A stretch of 64,000 bases of DNA from Schaedlerella arabinosiphila (GCF_003885045.1 NZ_RHJS01000002.1:3402501-3466500), one strand, 5' to 3'; numbered from the stretch's first letter, positions 8,785-18,246 are shown. The notes: generated by a model not told the origin, from the sequence alone. Numbers and translations: made by a program.

Positions 8785-9748
8785 TCCCTCCTAAAAACTC
8801 GTTTATATATCGGAAGCTCTCCCGCACATGCAGGTGCTTGATCCCCAGAGCGAAAAATCCATGCAGCGCGCCTTCGATCCGCTTCACCTGCACATGGTTT
8901 CCCGCTTCTGAAAGCCTTTTTCCGTAGGCTTCCCCTTCGTCCCGAAGGGGGTCATATTCCGCCGTCAGAATCAGCGTGTCCGGCTGGTCATGCAGATCCT
9001 CCGCCAGGTAGGGCGCTAAGTAGGGATTCTGCCTGTCTTCCTCGCTTCCGGCATAGAGATCCAGATAATCCCGCATCTTCCCCGCGGTCAAGAGATAATC
9101 TGTTCCGTTCTCCCGAACCGATGGAAAGGGGGAGTGCTCTGAATAATCGTTGTAGGTGGCCGGATAGACCAGAATCTGCCGTCTGGGCAGAAATTCTCCC
9201 CGGTCTCTTGCCATCAGCGACAATGCCGCCGCCAGATTGCCGCCTGCGCTGTCCCCGATCAGGGTGATATCCTCCGGCTCCACATTCAGGAGGAACTGCC
9301 GGGAAAATATCGCTTTTGCAGCCGCGTAGCAATCTTCCAGACCGGCCGGGAACTTGTGCTCCGGCGCCAGACGGTATTCCACCGACACTACGAAGTGATT
9401 GGTGGCATTGGCCATACGGGCGCAGATCCGCTCATAGTTGTCAATGCTCTCCGTCACCCAGCCGCCGCTGTGCAGAAAAAGCAGGATCTTTTCAGGATCG
9501 GACTGATTTTTCTCATATGCACGTTCGTTGGGGAAGAAAATCCGCACCGGAACCTGGTGGGAACCGTTGTAGATCTTCTGGTCAATGGTCCGGTAGAATA
9601 TCTTCATAGGATCCAGTTTTTTCAAATCTGCCAGATGGCGGGAGGCTTCCACCTCGATCCCGTCAAAGGACAGCGCTTTTAATATTTTTTTTGCCGCGTT
9701 ATTGATCACGTTATATAAGTCCCTCCATACGGTTTGTACTATACGCAT
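8708..9748 (-). CDS. Alpha/beta hydrolase (HSL-type esterase family)
   Basis: A 346-aa alpha/beta hydrolase fold. The oxyanion motif reads HSGGW (the family norm is HGGG). The nucleophile elbow is GDSAGGN, the acid residue lies in AEYDPLRDEGEAY, and the catalytic His is in GALHGFF. This pattern is the hormone-sensitive-lipase/acetyl-esterase branch. A TTG lies in frame at 9766 but has no ribosome site; the ATG at 9748 follows CAGGCGGAGT and is preferred. The 3' end overlaps the condensation-like gene by 77 nt, an unusually long overlap suggesting the C-terminal tail is dispensable or that translation is coupled. Confidence 0.82.
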   Translation of the reverse strand: MRIVQTVWRDLYNVINNAAKKILKALSFDGIEVEASRHLADLKKLDPMKIFYRTIDQKIYNGSHQVPVRIFFPNERAYEKNQSDPEKILLFLHSGGWVTESIDNYERICARMANATNHFVVSVEYRLAPEHKFPAGLEDCYAAAKAIFSRQFLLNVEPEDITLIGDSAGGNLAAALSLMARDRGEFLPRRQILVYPATYNDYSEHSPFPSVRENGTDYLLTAGKMRDYLDLYAGSEEDRQNPYLAPYLAEDLHDQPDTLILTAEYDPLRDEGEAYGKRLSEAGNHVQVKRIEGALHGFFALGIKHLHVRESFRYINEFLGGNDREAEVGTLAASGQRGKALFGGKQ

Positions 9749-9790
9749 ACTCCGCCTGAAAATCAAGGCGGTGCGCAGGAAATTTTTTAA

Positions 9791-10564
9791 TTACTGAAAC
9801 GGCAGTACGTCAAAGTCCTCGTCTTCAGAATCTTCGTCTTCAAAGTCTTCATCGTCAAAGTCTTCGTCAAAAAAATCGCCGAACCCGTCGCCAAACGGCA
9901 GTTCTTCAAATTCTTCCATCAATTCCCGCTCTATTTCATCATCGTACTTTTCCAGTGTTTTTTTCATCTGCTCCGCGGTCTTTTCATCTCCCTTTGCCTC
10001 GTACAGGCGCACCGCGGCCCTGTAGACAAGTTCGGTATCGTCCGTGCATTTGTCCCCTTTGGAAACGTATTTTTCTACGATCTGCTCTGCTCCCGCGTAG
10101 TCTTCCGCGTTGATCCTGGCGTAGATCAGGGCAGCGGCCGAAAGCTGTGATTCCGGTTCGTCCTGATACCATTTTTCGCAGAGCGCGACAGCCTCGTCCA
10201 ATCTGCCCATGGCGGACAGGGCGGATGATTTTTCAAACATAAAATCCGCCGGAGACTGCTCCTTCCAGGCAAACAGCCCGATGATTGTATCACATACCTG
10301 GCAGCGCTTTTCATGGAGACCGCCGGCTCCGAGTTCATCCAGATAATCCAGCAGCCAGTCTTCCACACCGTATTCAAAATCTGTTGTCTCGTCTACCTGG
10401 TAAAATTCTTTTCCGAAATCAGGGTTCTTATCCCGCTCCCCCTTGATGGCGCCCACCAGAGTATCGAATGCCTGGTTCCAAACGGTCCGATCCGGGTTAT
10501 TGCTGATCATGTGGGTATAACAGTCTACGGATAAACGTTGAAAATCTTTCCAGAGCTTATTCAT
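9791..10564 (-). CDS. Acidic TPR-like hypothetical protein
   Basis: A 257-aa soluble protein with helix-rich, TPR-like segments (for example ALSAMGRLDEAVALCEKWY and AALIYARINAEDYAGAEQIV). Its C-terminal tail of ~35 residues is made mostly of D and E with repeated DEDF units. No catalytic motif is seen. Start ATG follows GAAGGGAGATATAAC. The poly-acidic tail could bind cations or a basic partner, but no function is recognised. Confidence 0.75.
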   Translation of the reverse strand: MNKLWKDFQRLSVDCYTHMISNNPDRTVWNQAFDTLVGAIKGERDKNPDFGKEFYQVDETTDFEYGVEDWLLDYLDELGAGGLHEKRCQVCDTIIGLFAWKEQSPADFMFEKSSALSAMGRLDEAVALCEKWYQDEPESQLSAAALIYARINAEDYAGAEQIVEKYVSKGDKCTDDTELVYRAAVRLYEAKGDEKTAEQMKKTLEKYDDEIERELMEEFEELPFGDGFGDFFDEDFDDEDFEDEDSEDEDFDVLPFQ

Positions 10565-10835
10565 GTTATATCTCCCTTCATATCCTTTTCTTTTTCATCT
10601 TGGCTGTTCTGCTGTGAAGAGCCGCCGCTCCGCTGCGTGAACAGCAATTGCCTTCTCCATTATAACAGAAGTCGGATTAGAATCCTATCACAAGTTGAAA
10701 AAACTGTCACCGGATTTACCGATTGCGGATAAAAATCGCCGGATTGCAGACATTTGTAAAAAAGCAGGGAAAAATATGATATACTCTATATAGAGGTTTA
10801 TTATGTTATCGTAAACGAACAGCACAAAGGAGGAC

Positions 10836-11552
10836 GTGGGGATAAAAAAAATGCATTTTATTATCATATTGTCTGCAATCTTGATGTGTGCCGGCTGCCG
10901 CACTGCATCTCAGAAGGGAGGCATCGAGAAGGCTGTATCCGACTTTTTTGAAGGAGACTATGAGTACCGCCAAACAGATGTATATTTTCATAGAGATACG
11001 GAGCTTTCTTCAACAGTTGTAGAGGGAAAGATCATACAGTCTCCCTATAAAGAGTACAGAAAACTTGTAGAATCATCAGAACAATCTCTTTGGGATGAAA
11101 TGTATCTCATCGGAAACGGAAAAGTCGTTGATGTAAAAATGAATTTAAACAATGAGTGGCAAGAAACAAAAATGAACAGGGAATATCCCTATGGTTATGA
11201 CGAAAATCTGCAGTTTGTATTAGACAGAGAAGAAGTTTCGGATCATCGTAAGATAGAAGTGTATACCGCAGAATATACGGTAGATGTTTCTAAAAATTTC
11301 CGTTTGAAGGAGGATCTGAAAGCAACCGTAAAACAAGAATATTTTTGGGAAAAGGATTCTAATACACTGATACAGGTTGAGACGGATTTGACAGATTTAA
11401 ACCAAAAATTATTTATTGCGAATCTCATTTCAGCAAATGGCGTTTCATTGAATGACGCACAGAGCCGTATAGAAGATGAGACAGGCTTATCCGAAATTGT
11501 AAAGTTGGAAATATGGAAAAGCAATGGTGAAATATTAATTGAAATTCCCTGA
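10836..11552 (+). CDS. Predicted lipoprotein, paralogue of the one at 24120
   Basis: About 234-238 aa with a short signal peptide and lipobox LMCAGC, so probably a membrane-anchored lipoprotein. It is clearly paralogous to the protein at 24120-24830: both share SDFFEGDYEYR, SPYKEYRKLVESSE, MNREYPYGY and LTDLNQKLFIAN. The start is problematic. AAAGGAGG (10826-10833) is followed by GTG at 10836 (2-nt spacing, listed here) and ATG at 10851 (17-nt spacing). The codon aligned with the paralogue's ATG is ATA (10842-10844). Expression may therefore be weak. Function unknown. Confidence 0.7.
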   Translation: MGIKKMHFIIILSAILMCAGCRTASQKGGIEKAVSDFFEGDYEYRQTDVYFHRDTELSSTVVEGKIIQSPYKEYRKLVESSEQSLWDEMYLIGNGKVVDVKMNLNNEWQETKMNREYPYGYDENLQFVLDREEVSDHRKIEVYTAEYTVDVSKNFRLKEDLKATVKQEYFWEKDSNTLIQVETDLTDLNQKLFIANLISANGVSLNDAQSRIEDETGLSEIVKLEIWKSNGEILIEIP

Positions 11553-11563
11553 TTGTATACCAA

Positions 11564-11590
11564 GGGGGGGGCTGTTATTCAGCCTCCCCC
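11564..11590. terminator. G/C-rich terminator between convergent genes
   Basis: GGGGGGGGCTG (11564-11574), loop TTATT, then CAGCCTCCCCC (11580-11590), followed by GCCTTTCTT. It sits just after the lipoprotein gene (+) and just before the end of the ABC permease gene (-), so it can serve both. Confidence 0.7.
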
Positions 11591-11597
11591 GCCTTTC

Positions 11598-13967
11598 TTA
11601 TTCGTTCACGAGCTGTTTCACGGATACCCTGTGAATGGCTTTCACGACCGCGCATGTACCCAGGGCCATACAAAGCGGCAGCAAAACAGAGCTTACCAGC
11701 ATTCCCGCCGCCGAATTTGAAAATGGAAATTTTACCAGCCCCATTCCTTTTGCAAAGGGCGTCAAAAGATCCGGTACGAGAAGCGTACCTGCCGCAAGCC
11801 CCAGGCAGCTTCCCAGGAGCGCGGCCAGGCAATTGCGCCACAGATAGATCTTTAAGATCTGCCAGGAGGTCATTCCGACGGCTTTTAATAATCCGATCAG
11901 TTTCTGCTCCCGCCTGATCAGTAAAAATGTAAGGTTTATCGTAATCAGAACCGAGGTTATAAGCAATACAGCCAAAATTGTTCCCACCGCAGGCGCCAGC
12001 ACGCCCGTGATATGCTCTCCGTTGGACTTGGAGGCGATAAAGGAAAATTTCCCCTCATATCGTTCGGTCAGCTCCCTGGCATAGTTCCATTTATCGCAGC
12101 CTTTTGAGAGGACAAGCATATAATCTCCGCTGCCGCCGTCTGCTTCCACCGCCTGATCCAGGTCGTCTGTGACCATTCGTATGACATTTCCATAATTGGA
12201 AAGTGTCCGGAAAATACCTGTGATCTCAAATTGTTTCTTTTCCCCGTTCACGTACAGCTCCATTTTTTCTCCGGCTTCCAGCCCGTATTGACGGGCCAGC
12301 GTCACGCCCACGCTGATCTCGCCCTCCTTCTGCGGCCGCCTGCCGTAGAGGGATTTATCTTCTATTTTCTCATTCCAGGGCAGTTCGTAAAGCTCGGTTA
12401 CAATACTTTGCCAGGTGTCCTGATGATCCGGCTTATACTTGGAATAGATTTTATTGACCCCGTAGGTATATTCCACCTCCGGCTCTTTTTCCAGCTCCTC
12501 TGTGACCGTGCTTACCGGTGTGCCGTCCAGGGACGTCACATAGATATCCGTTTTTAAAATCCCCCAGGCTTCCGGCTCCCGGTCTATATTTTTGACGGCG
12601 TTCAGGCAGCCGAAGCAGACAACGGACAGGCAGCCAAGTATCAGGGATACCGATGCGATATATACATAGCCGGCTTTTTTATTGAGCATTCCCCTGACTG
12701 CATAATACAGTTCAAAGGAGCACCGGCCATTGTAAGACCAATTTCTCTGTCTTTTCCGGGCCCGTTCCCTGGTCTGCCATGTACCGCTTCGGATCGCATG
12801 GGAGGCGTTTAATGTTCGAATCCGGAACACGGCGCAGAGGCAGACCAGCAGAACCGCCGCAGAGACTCCCGCAAATACGCCCGCCTGACAGGCGCCTGTA
12901 TTGATCGTAAAATCCGTGTAGATTCCGGTATTTCCGAGAATCTGATTCAAAATCCCATGGTTCAGCCAGCCGCCCATAAGGCTGCCCAATCCGGCGCCTG
13001 CAAATCCTGCCGCACCGTAGCTGACCAGGTATATGCCGATGATCTGCATCCCGGTCATTCCCAAAGACTGGTAGATCCCTGCCGTCCTGACATCCTCATC
13101 CATATCGCTTTTGACCAGAAACAGTGTCAAAACGATGACGACAGCCGCCAGGATCACGCTGACAAGGCACAGTAAATTCCCCAGCATCTGCCAGGCGGAG
13201 GTATATCCGCTTTTGATTTTATCATATGTATAAAGCGTATCGCCTAAGGGCACATTGAAATGCGCTTCCGTGTCCCGGATAAACTTCTGCTCTGCCTGCC
13301 GGCTGTATTCCTCAAACCGGATTTCCAGATAGCTGATCAGGCGGTTTTCCGAGAGTGGAAAGTCCGAAAGCCTGCCGTATCCGCACCACATCCGGTACAC
13401 ATTTGTATTGCTGCTTCCGAATACCGGGTCCGCGACAATCCTGACCACCTTCACATTTACAGACTGATCCGCCAACTGCAGCGATACCTCATCCCCCACC
13501 CTCAGATTCAGAATGTTCGCGATCTTTGGGGTGATCCAGATCTCTCCCTTTTGGGGCATCTCAATCCCGGCTTCGTCCATGATCTTAGGGGAAAGCATCT
13601 CCCTGCCCAGGGTTTCGGGAAGCTCCAGCAGGATGCCGTTGCTGAGCTTGACACCGTCTTTTTCTATATATTCAATGGTTTTTGTCTGTTCTGTGATCTG
13701 GTATTCCATCTTTTCCGCAGAATCCTCCAGATACTGCCTGACACTGTCGGCGTTTACCATCCCGCGGCTCCACAGGCAGCACATCTGCGGCCCTTCCATC
13801 CCCTCATATGCCCTGTCAAATACTGTATTCAGCTCTTTTAACAGTATAAATGCATTTACAAATAATGCCGCGGTGAGCATGATGCAGATTCCCAGCAGCA
13901 GGCTCGGAACCTTTTTTCTTCTCAATTTTGCCAGACCGCATATAAAAATTGTCTTCAAGATTACCAC
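11598..13967 (-). CDS. ABC transporter permease, FtsX/MacB family
   Basis: A 789-aa membrane protein with one N-terminal membrane anchor, a large extracytoplasmic domain, three central helices (~residues 255-370), a second soluble domain and a final group of three helices (from ~665). This is the two-FtsX-domain layout of MacB/peptide-export or bacitracin-type permeases. The start is a GTG at 13967, overlapping the ATP-binding gene stop by 7 nt, so the two are translationally coupled. No two-component system is adjacent, but an XRE regulator gene lies directly upstream of the operon. Confidence 0.88.
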   Translation of the reverse strand: MVILKTIFICGLAKLRRKKVPSLLLGICIMLTAALFVNAFILLKELNTVFDRAYEGMEGPQMCCLWSRGMVNADSVRQYLEDSAEKMEYQITEQTKTIEYIEKDGVKLSNGILLELPETLGREMLSPKIMDEAGIEMPQKGEIWITPKIANILNLRVGDEVSLQLADQSVNVKVVRIVADPVFGSSNTNVYRMWCGYGRLSDFPLSENRLISYLEIRFEEYSRQAEQKFIRDTEAHFNVPLGDTLYTYDKIKSGYTSAWQMLGNLLCLVSVILAAVVIVLTLFLVKSDMDEDVRTAGIYQSLGMTGMQIIGIYLVSYGAAGFAGAGLGSLMGGWLNHGILNQILGNTGIYTDFTINTGACQAGVFAGVSAAVLLVCLCAVFRIRTLNASHAIRSGTWQTRERARKRQRNWSYNGRCSFELYYAVRGMLNKKAGYVYIASVSLILGCLSVVCFGCLNAVKNIDREPEAWGILKTDIYVTSLDGTPVSTVTEELEKEPEVEYTYGVNKIYSKYKPDHQDTWQSIVTELYELPWNEKIEDKSLYGRRPQKEGEISVGVTLARQYGLEAGEKMELYVNGEKKQFEITGIFRTLSNYGNVIRMVTDDLDQAVEADGGSGDYMLVLSKGCDKWNYARELTERYEGKFSFIASKSNGEHITGVLAPAVGTILAVLLITSVLITINLTFLLIRREQKLIGLLKAVGMTSWQILKIYLWRNCLAALLGSCLGLAAGTLLVPDLLTPFAKGMGLVKFPFSNSAAGMLVSSVLLPLCMALGTCAVVKAIHRVSVKQLVNE

Positions 13968-14740
13968 CCTTTCTTCTGCAGGAAACGTATCAGTTTCTCT
14001 TCTCTGTCCCCTGATTCTGTAACTTTAAGCTCTCCCTCTATGCGTCCGTCTTCAATATACAGCACCCGTTTTCCTCTGACGGCTACCTGAATGTCATGGG
14101 TGACCACGATGATGGTCTGTCCGTTTTTGTTCAGTTCTTCCAGCAGATCCATCACAATCTCCGTCTGCGCCGAATTGAGGCTTCCTGTCGGTTCGTCGCA
14201 GAGCAAAATCGGCGGCCGGTTCGCAATGGAACGCAGGATTGCCGCCCGCTGCTGCTGTCCGCCCGACAACTGGGAAGGATATTTTCCGATATGGTCTTTC
14301 AGGCCGAACTGTGCGCACAGCTTTAAAATGGTATTCCTTCTGGAGTCTTTATCTTTCCTGCGCCGATCCAGCATCAGCGGCAGCATCATATTTTCATATA
14401 CCGTAAGATCCGGGATCAGGCATTGCTGCTGAAACACGATCCCGATGTTGGCCCGCCGGAACATGGTTTTTTCTTTTTCATTCATACGGCTGAAATCCAC
14501 AGAGTTCTCTCCTATGGGCTTTGTACTTTGCATATCCCTGTAGCGGATCGTGCCCCCGCTGCTGGTATCAATACCGGATATGAGGTGGAGTATGCTTGTT
14601 TTTCCCGAACCGGAAGCCCCCATAAGTATTACAAATTCCCCTTCTTCCACTTCCAGATTTACATGATCCACTGCTTTGCTCTCCGCCGTTCCCTCGGCGT
14701 ATGTTTTTGTCAGGTCTCTGACTTCTAGTAATGTTCCCAT
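13961..14740 (-). CDS. ABC transporter ATP-binding protein (LolD/MacB type)
   Basis: A 259-aa ABC ATPase. Walker A is GASGSGKTS (~residue 40), the Q-loop region is VFQQQCLIPDLTVYENMMLP, the signature is LSGGQQQR, Walker B is ILLCDEPTGSLN and the H-loop is VVTHD. EPTGSL is typical of the MacB/LolD/FtsE branch that works with FtsX-type permeases, here the next gene. Start ATG at 14740 has AAAGGAGG about 12 nt upstream. Confidence 0.92.
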   Translation of the reverse strand: MGTLLEVRDLTKTYAEGTAESKAVDHVNLEVEEGEFVILMGASGSGKTSILHLISGIDTSSGGTIRYRDMQSTKPIGENSVDFSRMNEKEKTMFRRANIGIVFQQQCLIPDLTVYENMMLPLMLDRRRKDKDSRRNTILKLCAQFGLKDHIGKYPSQLSGGQQQRAAILRSIANRPPILLCDEPTGSLNSAQTEIVMDLLEELNKNGQTIIVVTHDIQVAVRGKRVLYIEDGRIEGELKVTESGDREEKLIRFLQKKGW

Positions 14741-14782
14741 TCTGTTTTCTGTCCTCCTTTGATTTCTTAACAGTTCCTTACA

Positions 14783-15562
14783 TCAATCCTTACGGATTGT
14801 TTTCAGCAGCACATATTTGATTCGAAACAGCAAAATGACATAAACGGTTTCTTCCACCGCCGCATATACGAATGACAACGTGATCTGCGCAAGGGCAGGG
14901 GCGATCACTAAGCTTAACTCATCGGTATAGTTCAGAAGCGAAAATATCCCGATGGATGAGGTAAGACACCCAAGCGTCAGTGTCAGGGCGCCTGCATACT
15001 TTACGGCCTGCATCGACAATTTGATTTCGTTTTCTGACTGCGCCTTTCCCGTGACGCATATCTTCCACGCGCTGAAATATTCATGTATCCAGCCGAAGGT
15101 CGATAAGAGCAGAAATTTGATTCCTGACAGGTAGAACAAAGTCGGCATGTCAAAAATATCGGTGAGGCTCCCCATACGCAGAGAGGAACCAACCAGGTCA
15201 AAGAGTGCAAGGGCTATACATGCAATGCCGATGAGCATACCGATTCCCCCGCTCTTTCTTTTTTTGTCCATCTCGTTGATTTCTCCCACCAGGTTTACAA
15301 GATTGTCTTCTGATTTTTTGAGATATTCTTCGGAAGAAAATTCTTCGGAGGAATATTCTTCACCCGCAAGCAGTTCGTTTACATCGATCTGCAGCGCCTC
15401 GCTGAGTTTCAGAAGTATCGACGCGTCCGGCATGCGGTTTCCGGTTTCCCACTTCGAGATGGTTTTATCCGTGACGTCGATCTGCTCCGCCAACTGCTTC
15501 TGGGAGAGTCCCTGCTTCTTTCTCCTGTATGCGATAAACTTTCCTATTTTGATCTGATCCAT
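14783..15562 (-). CDS. XRE-family regulator with membrane domain
   Basis: A 259-aa protein. Residues ~5-65 form a Cro/C1-type helix-turn-helix (RRKKQGLSQKQLAEQIDV, then DKTISKWETG). A repeated acidic linker (EEYSSEEFSSEEY) follows, then about four hydrophobic helices (~105-250). Such membrane-tethered XRE proteins are common in Firmicutes. It lies 42 nt upstream of the ABC operon on the same strand and may regulate it. The frame is open to 15619; the ATG at 15562 is preceded by AGGGGGCGAAGATT and fits the HTH N-terminus. Confidence 0.82.
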   Translation of the reverse strand: MDQIKIGKFIAYRRKKQGLSQKQLAEQIDVTDKTISKWETGNRMPDASILLKLSEALQIDVNELLAGEEYSSEEFSSEEYLKKSEDNLVNLVGEINEMDKKRKSGGIGMLIGIACIALALFDLVGSSLRMGSLTDIFDMPTLFYLSGIKFLLLSTFGWIHEYFSAWKICVTGKAQSENEIKLSMQAVKYAGALTLTLGCLTSSIGIFSLLNYTDELSLVIAPALAQITLSFVYAAVEETVYVILLFRIKYVLLKTIRKD

Positions 15563-15869
15563 AATCTTCGCCCCCTGATTCGGTAAATATCTGATTGACT
15601 GACGGGCCTGCCGTCTCATGAACTAGTTGTACACTCGCTGCGCAGCATCGTGCAAACGGCAATGCCTGACACACTCATAGTATGTAGCATGCGGCTTCTC
15701 AGTTCAACCCCCAAATAGGAGAATCGCTCTCCGATATGGAGATTATGCCTAATTGTGCGCTGCATTTGACTGATCAGGTCATGCATGATATGATTACTTT
15801 TAACAAAACTTCCAAAAAACAGATTGATTTCCGCACGTCTGGCAACTCCCAAAGAAAGGAGCGTATATT
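15563..15869. other. Intergenic region, no supported gene
   Basis: About 307 nt between the divergent XRE gene and the antitoxin-like gene. Short open frames exist on both strands but have neither a ribosome site nor a recognisable product. A frame from 15736 to about 15872 on the plus strand could be the tail of a decayed gene. It marks the left edge of the accessory region. Confidence 0.4.
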
Positions 15870-16160
15870 ATAGTAACGTATGAATTGAAAAAAGACGCAA
15901 AATTAACTGACAGTGAACGAGAGGCTTTAAAAAAAGCGAAAAGCATGCCTGTCATTTATGATGATGACTCTCCGGAAATGACGCCAGAAATGGAACAGGC
16001 TTTTATTGCAGCACGCAAGAAAAAGCCTTTTAGCAAAGAGCCTCTTACACTTTACGTATCTAGAACAACCATTGAAAAGGCAAAATCATTAGTTGGAGAT
16101 TATATTGCAATTTTAGGCCATTTACTTGATCAAGCTGTCACAGAATATAAAGCCATGTAA
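15870..16160 (+). CDS. CopG/BrnA-like antitoxin, start codon apparently mutated
   Basis: A ~96-aa protein. Its acidic N-terminal half contains VIYDDDSPEMTPEME and its C-terminal half ends in a ribbon-helix-helix-like segment (PLTLYVSRTTIEKAKS). No toxin gene is adjacent. The family N-terminus M-(V)-T-Y-E-L-K-K is encoded from 15870, but the first codon is ATA, correctly spaced from AAAGGAG. The only usable in-frame alternative is TTG at 15885, so the start may be a recent ATG-to-ATA loss. The last 171 nt (16005-16175) are duplicated at 22637-22807. Confidence 0.6.
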   Translation: MVTYELKKDAKLTDSEREALKKAKSMPVIYDDDSPEMTPEMEQAFIAARKKKPFSKEPLTLYVSRTTIEKAKSLVGDYIAILGHLLDQAVTEYKAM

Positions 16161-16191
16161 AGATACGGCTCATAGAAGGAGTGTGGATAGC

Positions 16192-17886
16192 ATGGCAGAA
16201 AAGAAAAAGCGACTTCCGGTAGGAGTAGAAAATTTTGAGCAGATTATCAAAGATAACTTTTATTATGTAGATAAGACGGGATTGATTTCTGAACTGCTTT
16301 TAAGCGGTAGAATGGTAAATCTGTTTACCCGACCAAGACGCTTTGGAAAAACATTGACTATGAGTATGCTGGAACATTTCTTTTCCCTGGAGGGCGATCA
16401 CAGTATCTTTGATGGTCTGGAAATTACAAAAGATACAAAATTGTGTGAAGAATATATGGGTAAGTATCCGGTTATTTTTGTATCCTTGAAAGGAATTAAT
16501 GCGGCTGCTTATAAGGATGCATTTGAGTTTGCGGTTCAAATCATAAAAAGAGTAGCCGGTAACTTCCAGTTTCTTTTAGAAAGTGAATCTCTAAGTGACT
16601 ATGATAAGTCAGAATACAGGGAACTTCTGGACAGCGGCATGAGTGAGGCTGTATTTTGCGGTGGATTAAAAACATTGTCGGCACTTCTGGAGAAGCATTG
16701 CGGAGAAAAAGTAATTCTTTTGATTGATGAGTATGACGTTCCGTTATCGAAAGCCTTTGAAAATGGATATTACGATCAGATGGTATTTCTGATCCGCAAT
16801 CTGCTGGAGCAGGCATTGAAAACGAATAACAGTCTGAAATTTGCAGTGATGACCGGATGTATGCGTATTTCCAAAGAAAGTATCTTTACCGGACTTAATA
16901 ATTTCACTACTTTTACGATTACAGATGTTGATTTCGATGAATATTTCGGATTTACGGATCAGGAGGTACGCGACCTTTCAGCGTATTATGAATGTACGGA
17001 CAAATACCAAAATATAAAAGAATGGTATGACGGATACCATTTTGGAAATGTAGATGTATATTGTCCCTGGGATGTGGTTTCCTATCTCCGCAGCCTGCGC
17101 GCTAATAAAGAGGCAGTTCCTCAGAATTATTGGGTAAATACAAGCGGTAATGCGGAAGTAAAGGAATTTATCCGGCAATCTAAAAATGCGACCACAAAGC
17201 ATGAAATTGAGCGCCTGATGGCAGGTGAAATTATTACTAAAACAATCCGACCGGAACTAACCTATAAAGATATGTACAGTTCGATTGAAAATATCTGGAG
17301 TGTGTTATTCACAGCAGGCTATTTAACCCATGCAGGTCAGGTGGATGCGGGGAGCTACAAACTTCGGATTCCAAATGCAGAAATCCATAATATCTTTGTG
17401 ATGCAGATTAAGGAGCACTTTGACGAGAGTATCCTCAAAGATGGAGGAATATTGAGCAAGTTCTGTGATGCCCTTTTGGATGGTAACATGAAGTATGTGG
17501 AAGAGATTTTTGACAGTTATCTGAAAAAAACCATCCGTATTCGGGATACTTTTGTTAAGAAGGCGTTAAAAGAAAATTTTTATCATGGCATTCTGGTCGG
17601 GATACTGGGAGTGAAAGAAGGATGGCAGGTATCTTCTAATAAAGAGACAGGAGAAGGTTACGGTGATATACTCATAGAAACGGAAGATGGAAAAACAGGT
17701 ATCATCATTGAAATGAAATATGCTGATGACGGAAATCTTTCTGGGGCTTGTGAGACGGCGCTGAGGCAGATAGAAGAAAAACAGTATGACGAGATTTTCC
17801 GGGAAAACGGAGTGAACAGAATCTTAAAATATGGGATTGCATGTTATAAAAAACGCTGCAGGGTCATGTTGGCAGAAAACAGATAA
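16192..17886 (+). CDS. AAA-ATPase-like / PD-(D/E)XK nuclease family protein (DUF1703 type)
   Basis: A 564-aa protein of the AAA-ATPase-like/DUF1703 group common in gut anaerobes. The N-terminus LPVGVENFEQIIKDNFYYVDKT is typical. A P-loop-like RPRRFGKTLTMSML lies near residue 45, and VILLIDEYDVPL is the Walker B-like segment. The C-terminus carries GYGDILIE...IIIEMKY, a PD-(D/E)XK nuclease-like core (D...E-x-K). The biological role is unknown; a mobile-element or defence link is often supposed. ATG at 16192 follows AGAAGGAGTGTGGATAGC, 31 nt after the antitoxin-like gene. Confidence 0.85.
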   Translation: MAEKKKRLPVGVENFEQIIKDNFYYVDKTGLISELLLSGRMVNLFTRPRRFGKTLTMSMLEHFFSLEGDHSIFDGLEITKDTKLCEEYMGKYPVIFVSLKGINAAAYKDAFEFAVQIIKRVAGNFQFLLESESLSDYDKSEYRELLDSGMSEAVFCGGLKTLSALLEKHCGEKVILLIDEYDVPLSKAFENGYYDQMVFLIRNLLEQALKTNNSLKFAVMTGCMRISKESIFTGLNNFTTFTITDVDFDEYFGFTDQEVRDLSAYYECTDKYQNIKEWYDGYHFGNVDVYCPWDVVSYLRSLRANKEAVPQNYWVNTSGNAEVKEFIRQSKNATTKHEIERLMAGEIITKTIRPELTYKDMYSSIENIWSVLFTAGYLTHAGQVDAGSYKLRIPNAEIHNIFVMQIKEHFDESILKDGGILSKFCDALLDGNMKYVEEIFDSYLKKTIRIRDTFVKKALKENFYHGILVGILGVKEGWQVSSNKETGEGYGDILIETEDGKTGIIIEMKYADDGNLSGACETALRQIEEKQYDEIFRENGVNRILKYGIACYKKRCRVMLAENR

Positions 17887-17934
17887 AATAGGTTCGTCCA
17901 CCCATAACGTAATCTTTACCACGTAAATTCGTAC

Positions 17935-17970
17935 AGCCGCTTTCACTACAGAAATACAGTGAAAGCGGCT
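17935..17970 (+). terminator. Perfect 13-bp hairpin after the DUF1703 gene
   Basis: AGCCGCTTTCACT (17935-17947), 10-nt loop, AGTGAAAGCGGCT (17958-17970). It is followed by CATATGATTTTAG rather than a clean T-run, so it is a terminator or processing hairpin. Confidence 0.6.
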
Positions 17971-17983
17971 CATATGATTTTAG

Positions 17984-18232
17984 ATAATTTTCTGAATCCA
18001 CTTGTCAAATAATAATTGTGTTATATTATAAGATCCCCATCCTATAGAAACTATTAAAAAATTTCCTATATTAATAATGGGGGCATTACCAAAAGGGCAT
18101 CCAAAAAATATTATTTTGTGTTATCAAACCAACGACAATGTATATCGGATACAACAAAATCCATCCCGTGATATTATAGAAAAAGGACTTTTACAATTTG
18201 TCTAAAAGTAATGAAACCAACTTTTTGACATA
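17984..18232 (-). pseudogene. Decayed small membrane protein gene
   Basis: On the minus strand GAGGAGAATTGTT precedes an ATG (18232), but the frame stops after nine codons. A second frame resumes with a hydrophobic stretch (NITGWILLYPIYIVVGLITQ) and a third with FGNAPIINIGNFLIVSIGWG before a stop at 17984. This order of membrane-like segments over three frames suggests one ~80-residue membrane protein gene with two frameshifts. No homologue is recognised. Confidence 0.45.
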
Positions 18233-18246
18233 ACAATTCTCCTCTT

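Noticed and set aside
7330..8841. 503-codon open frame on the plus strand
   Set aside because: Antisense to the condensation-like gene, which has a strong ribosome site and family motifs; the plus-strand product has no recognisable domain.
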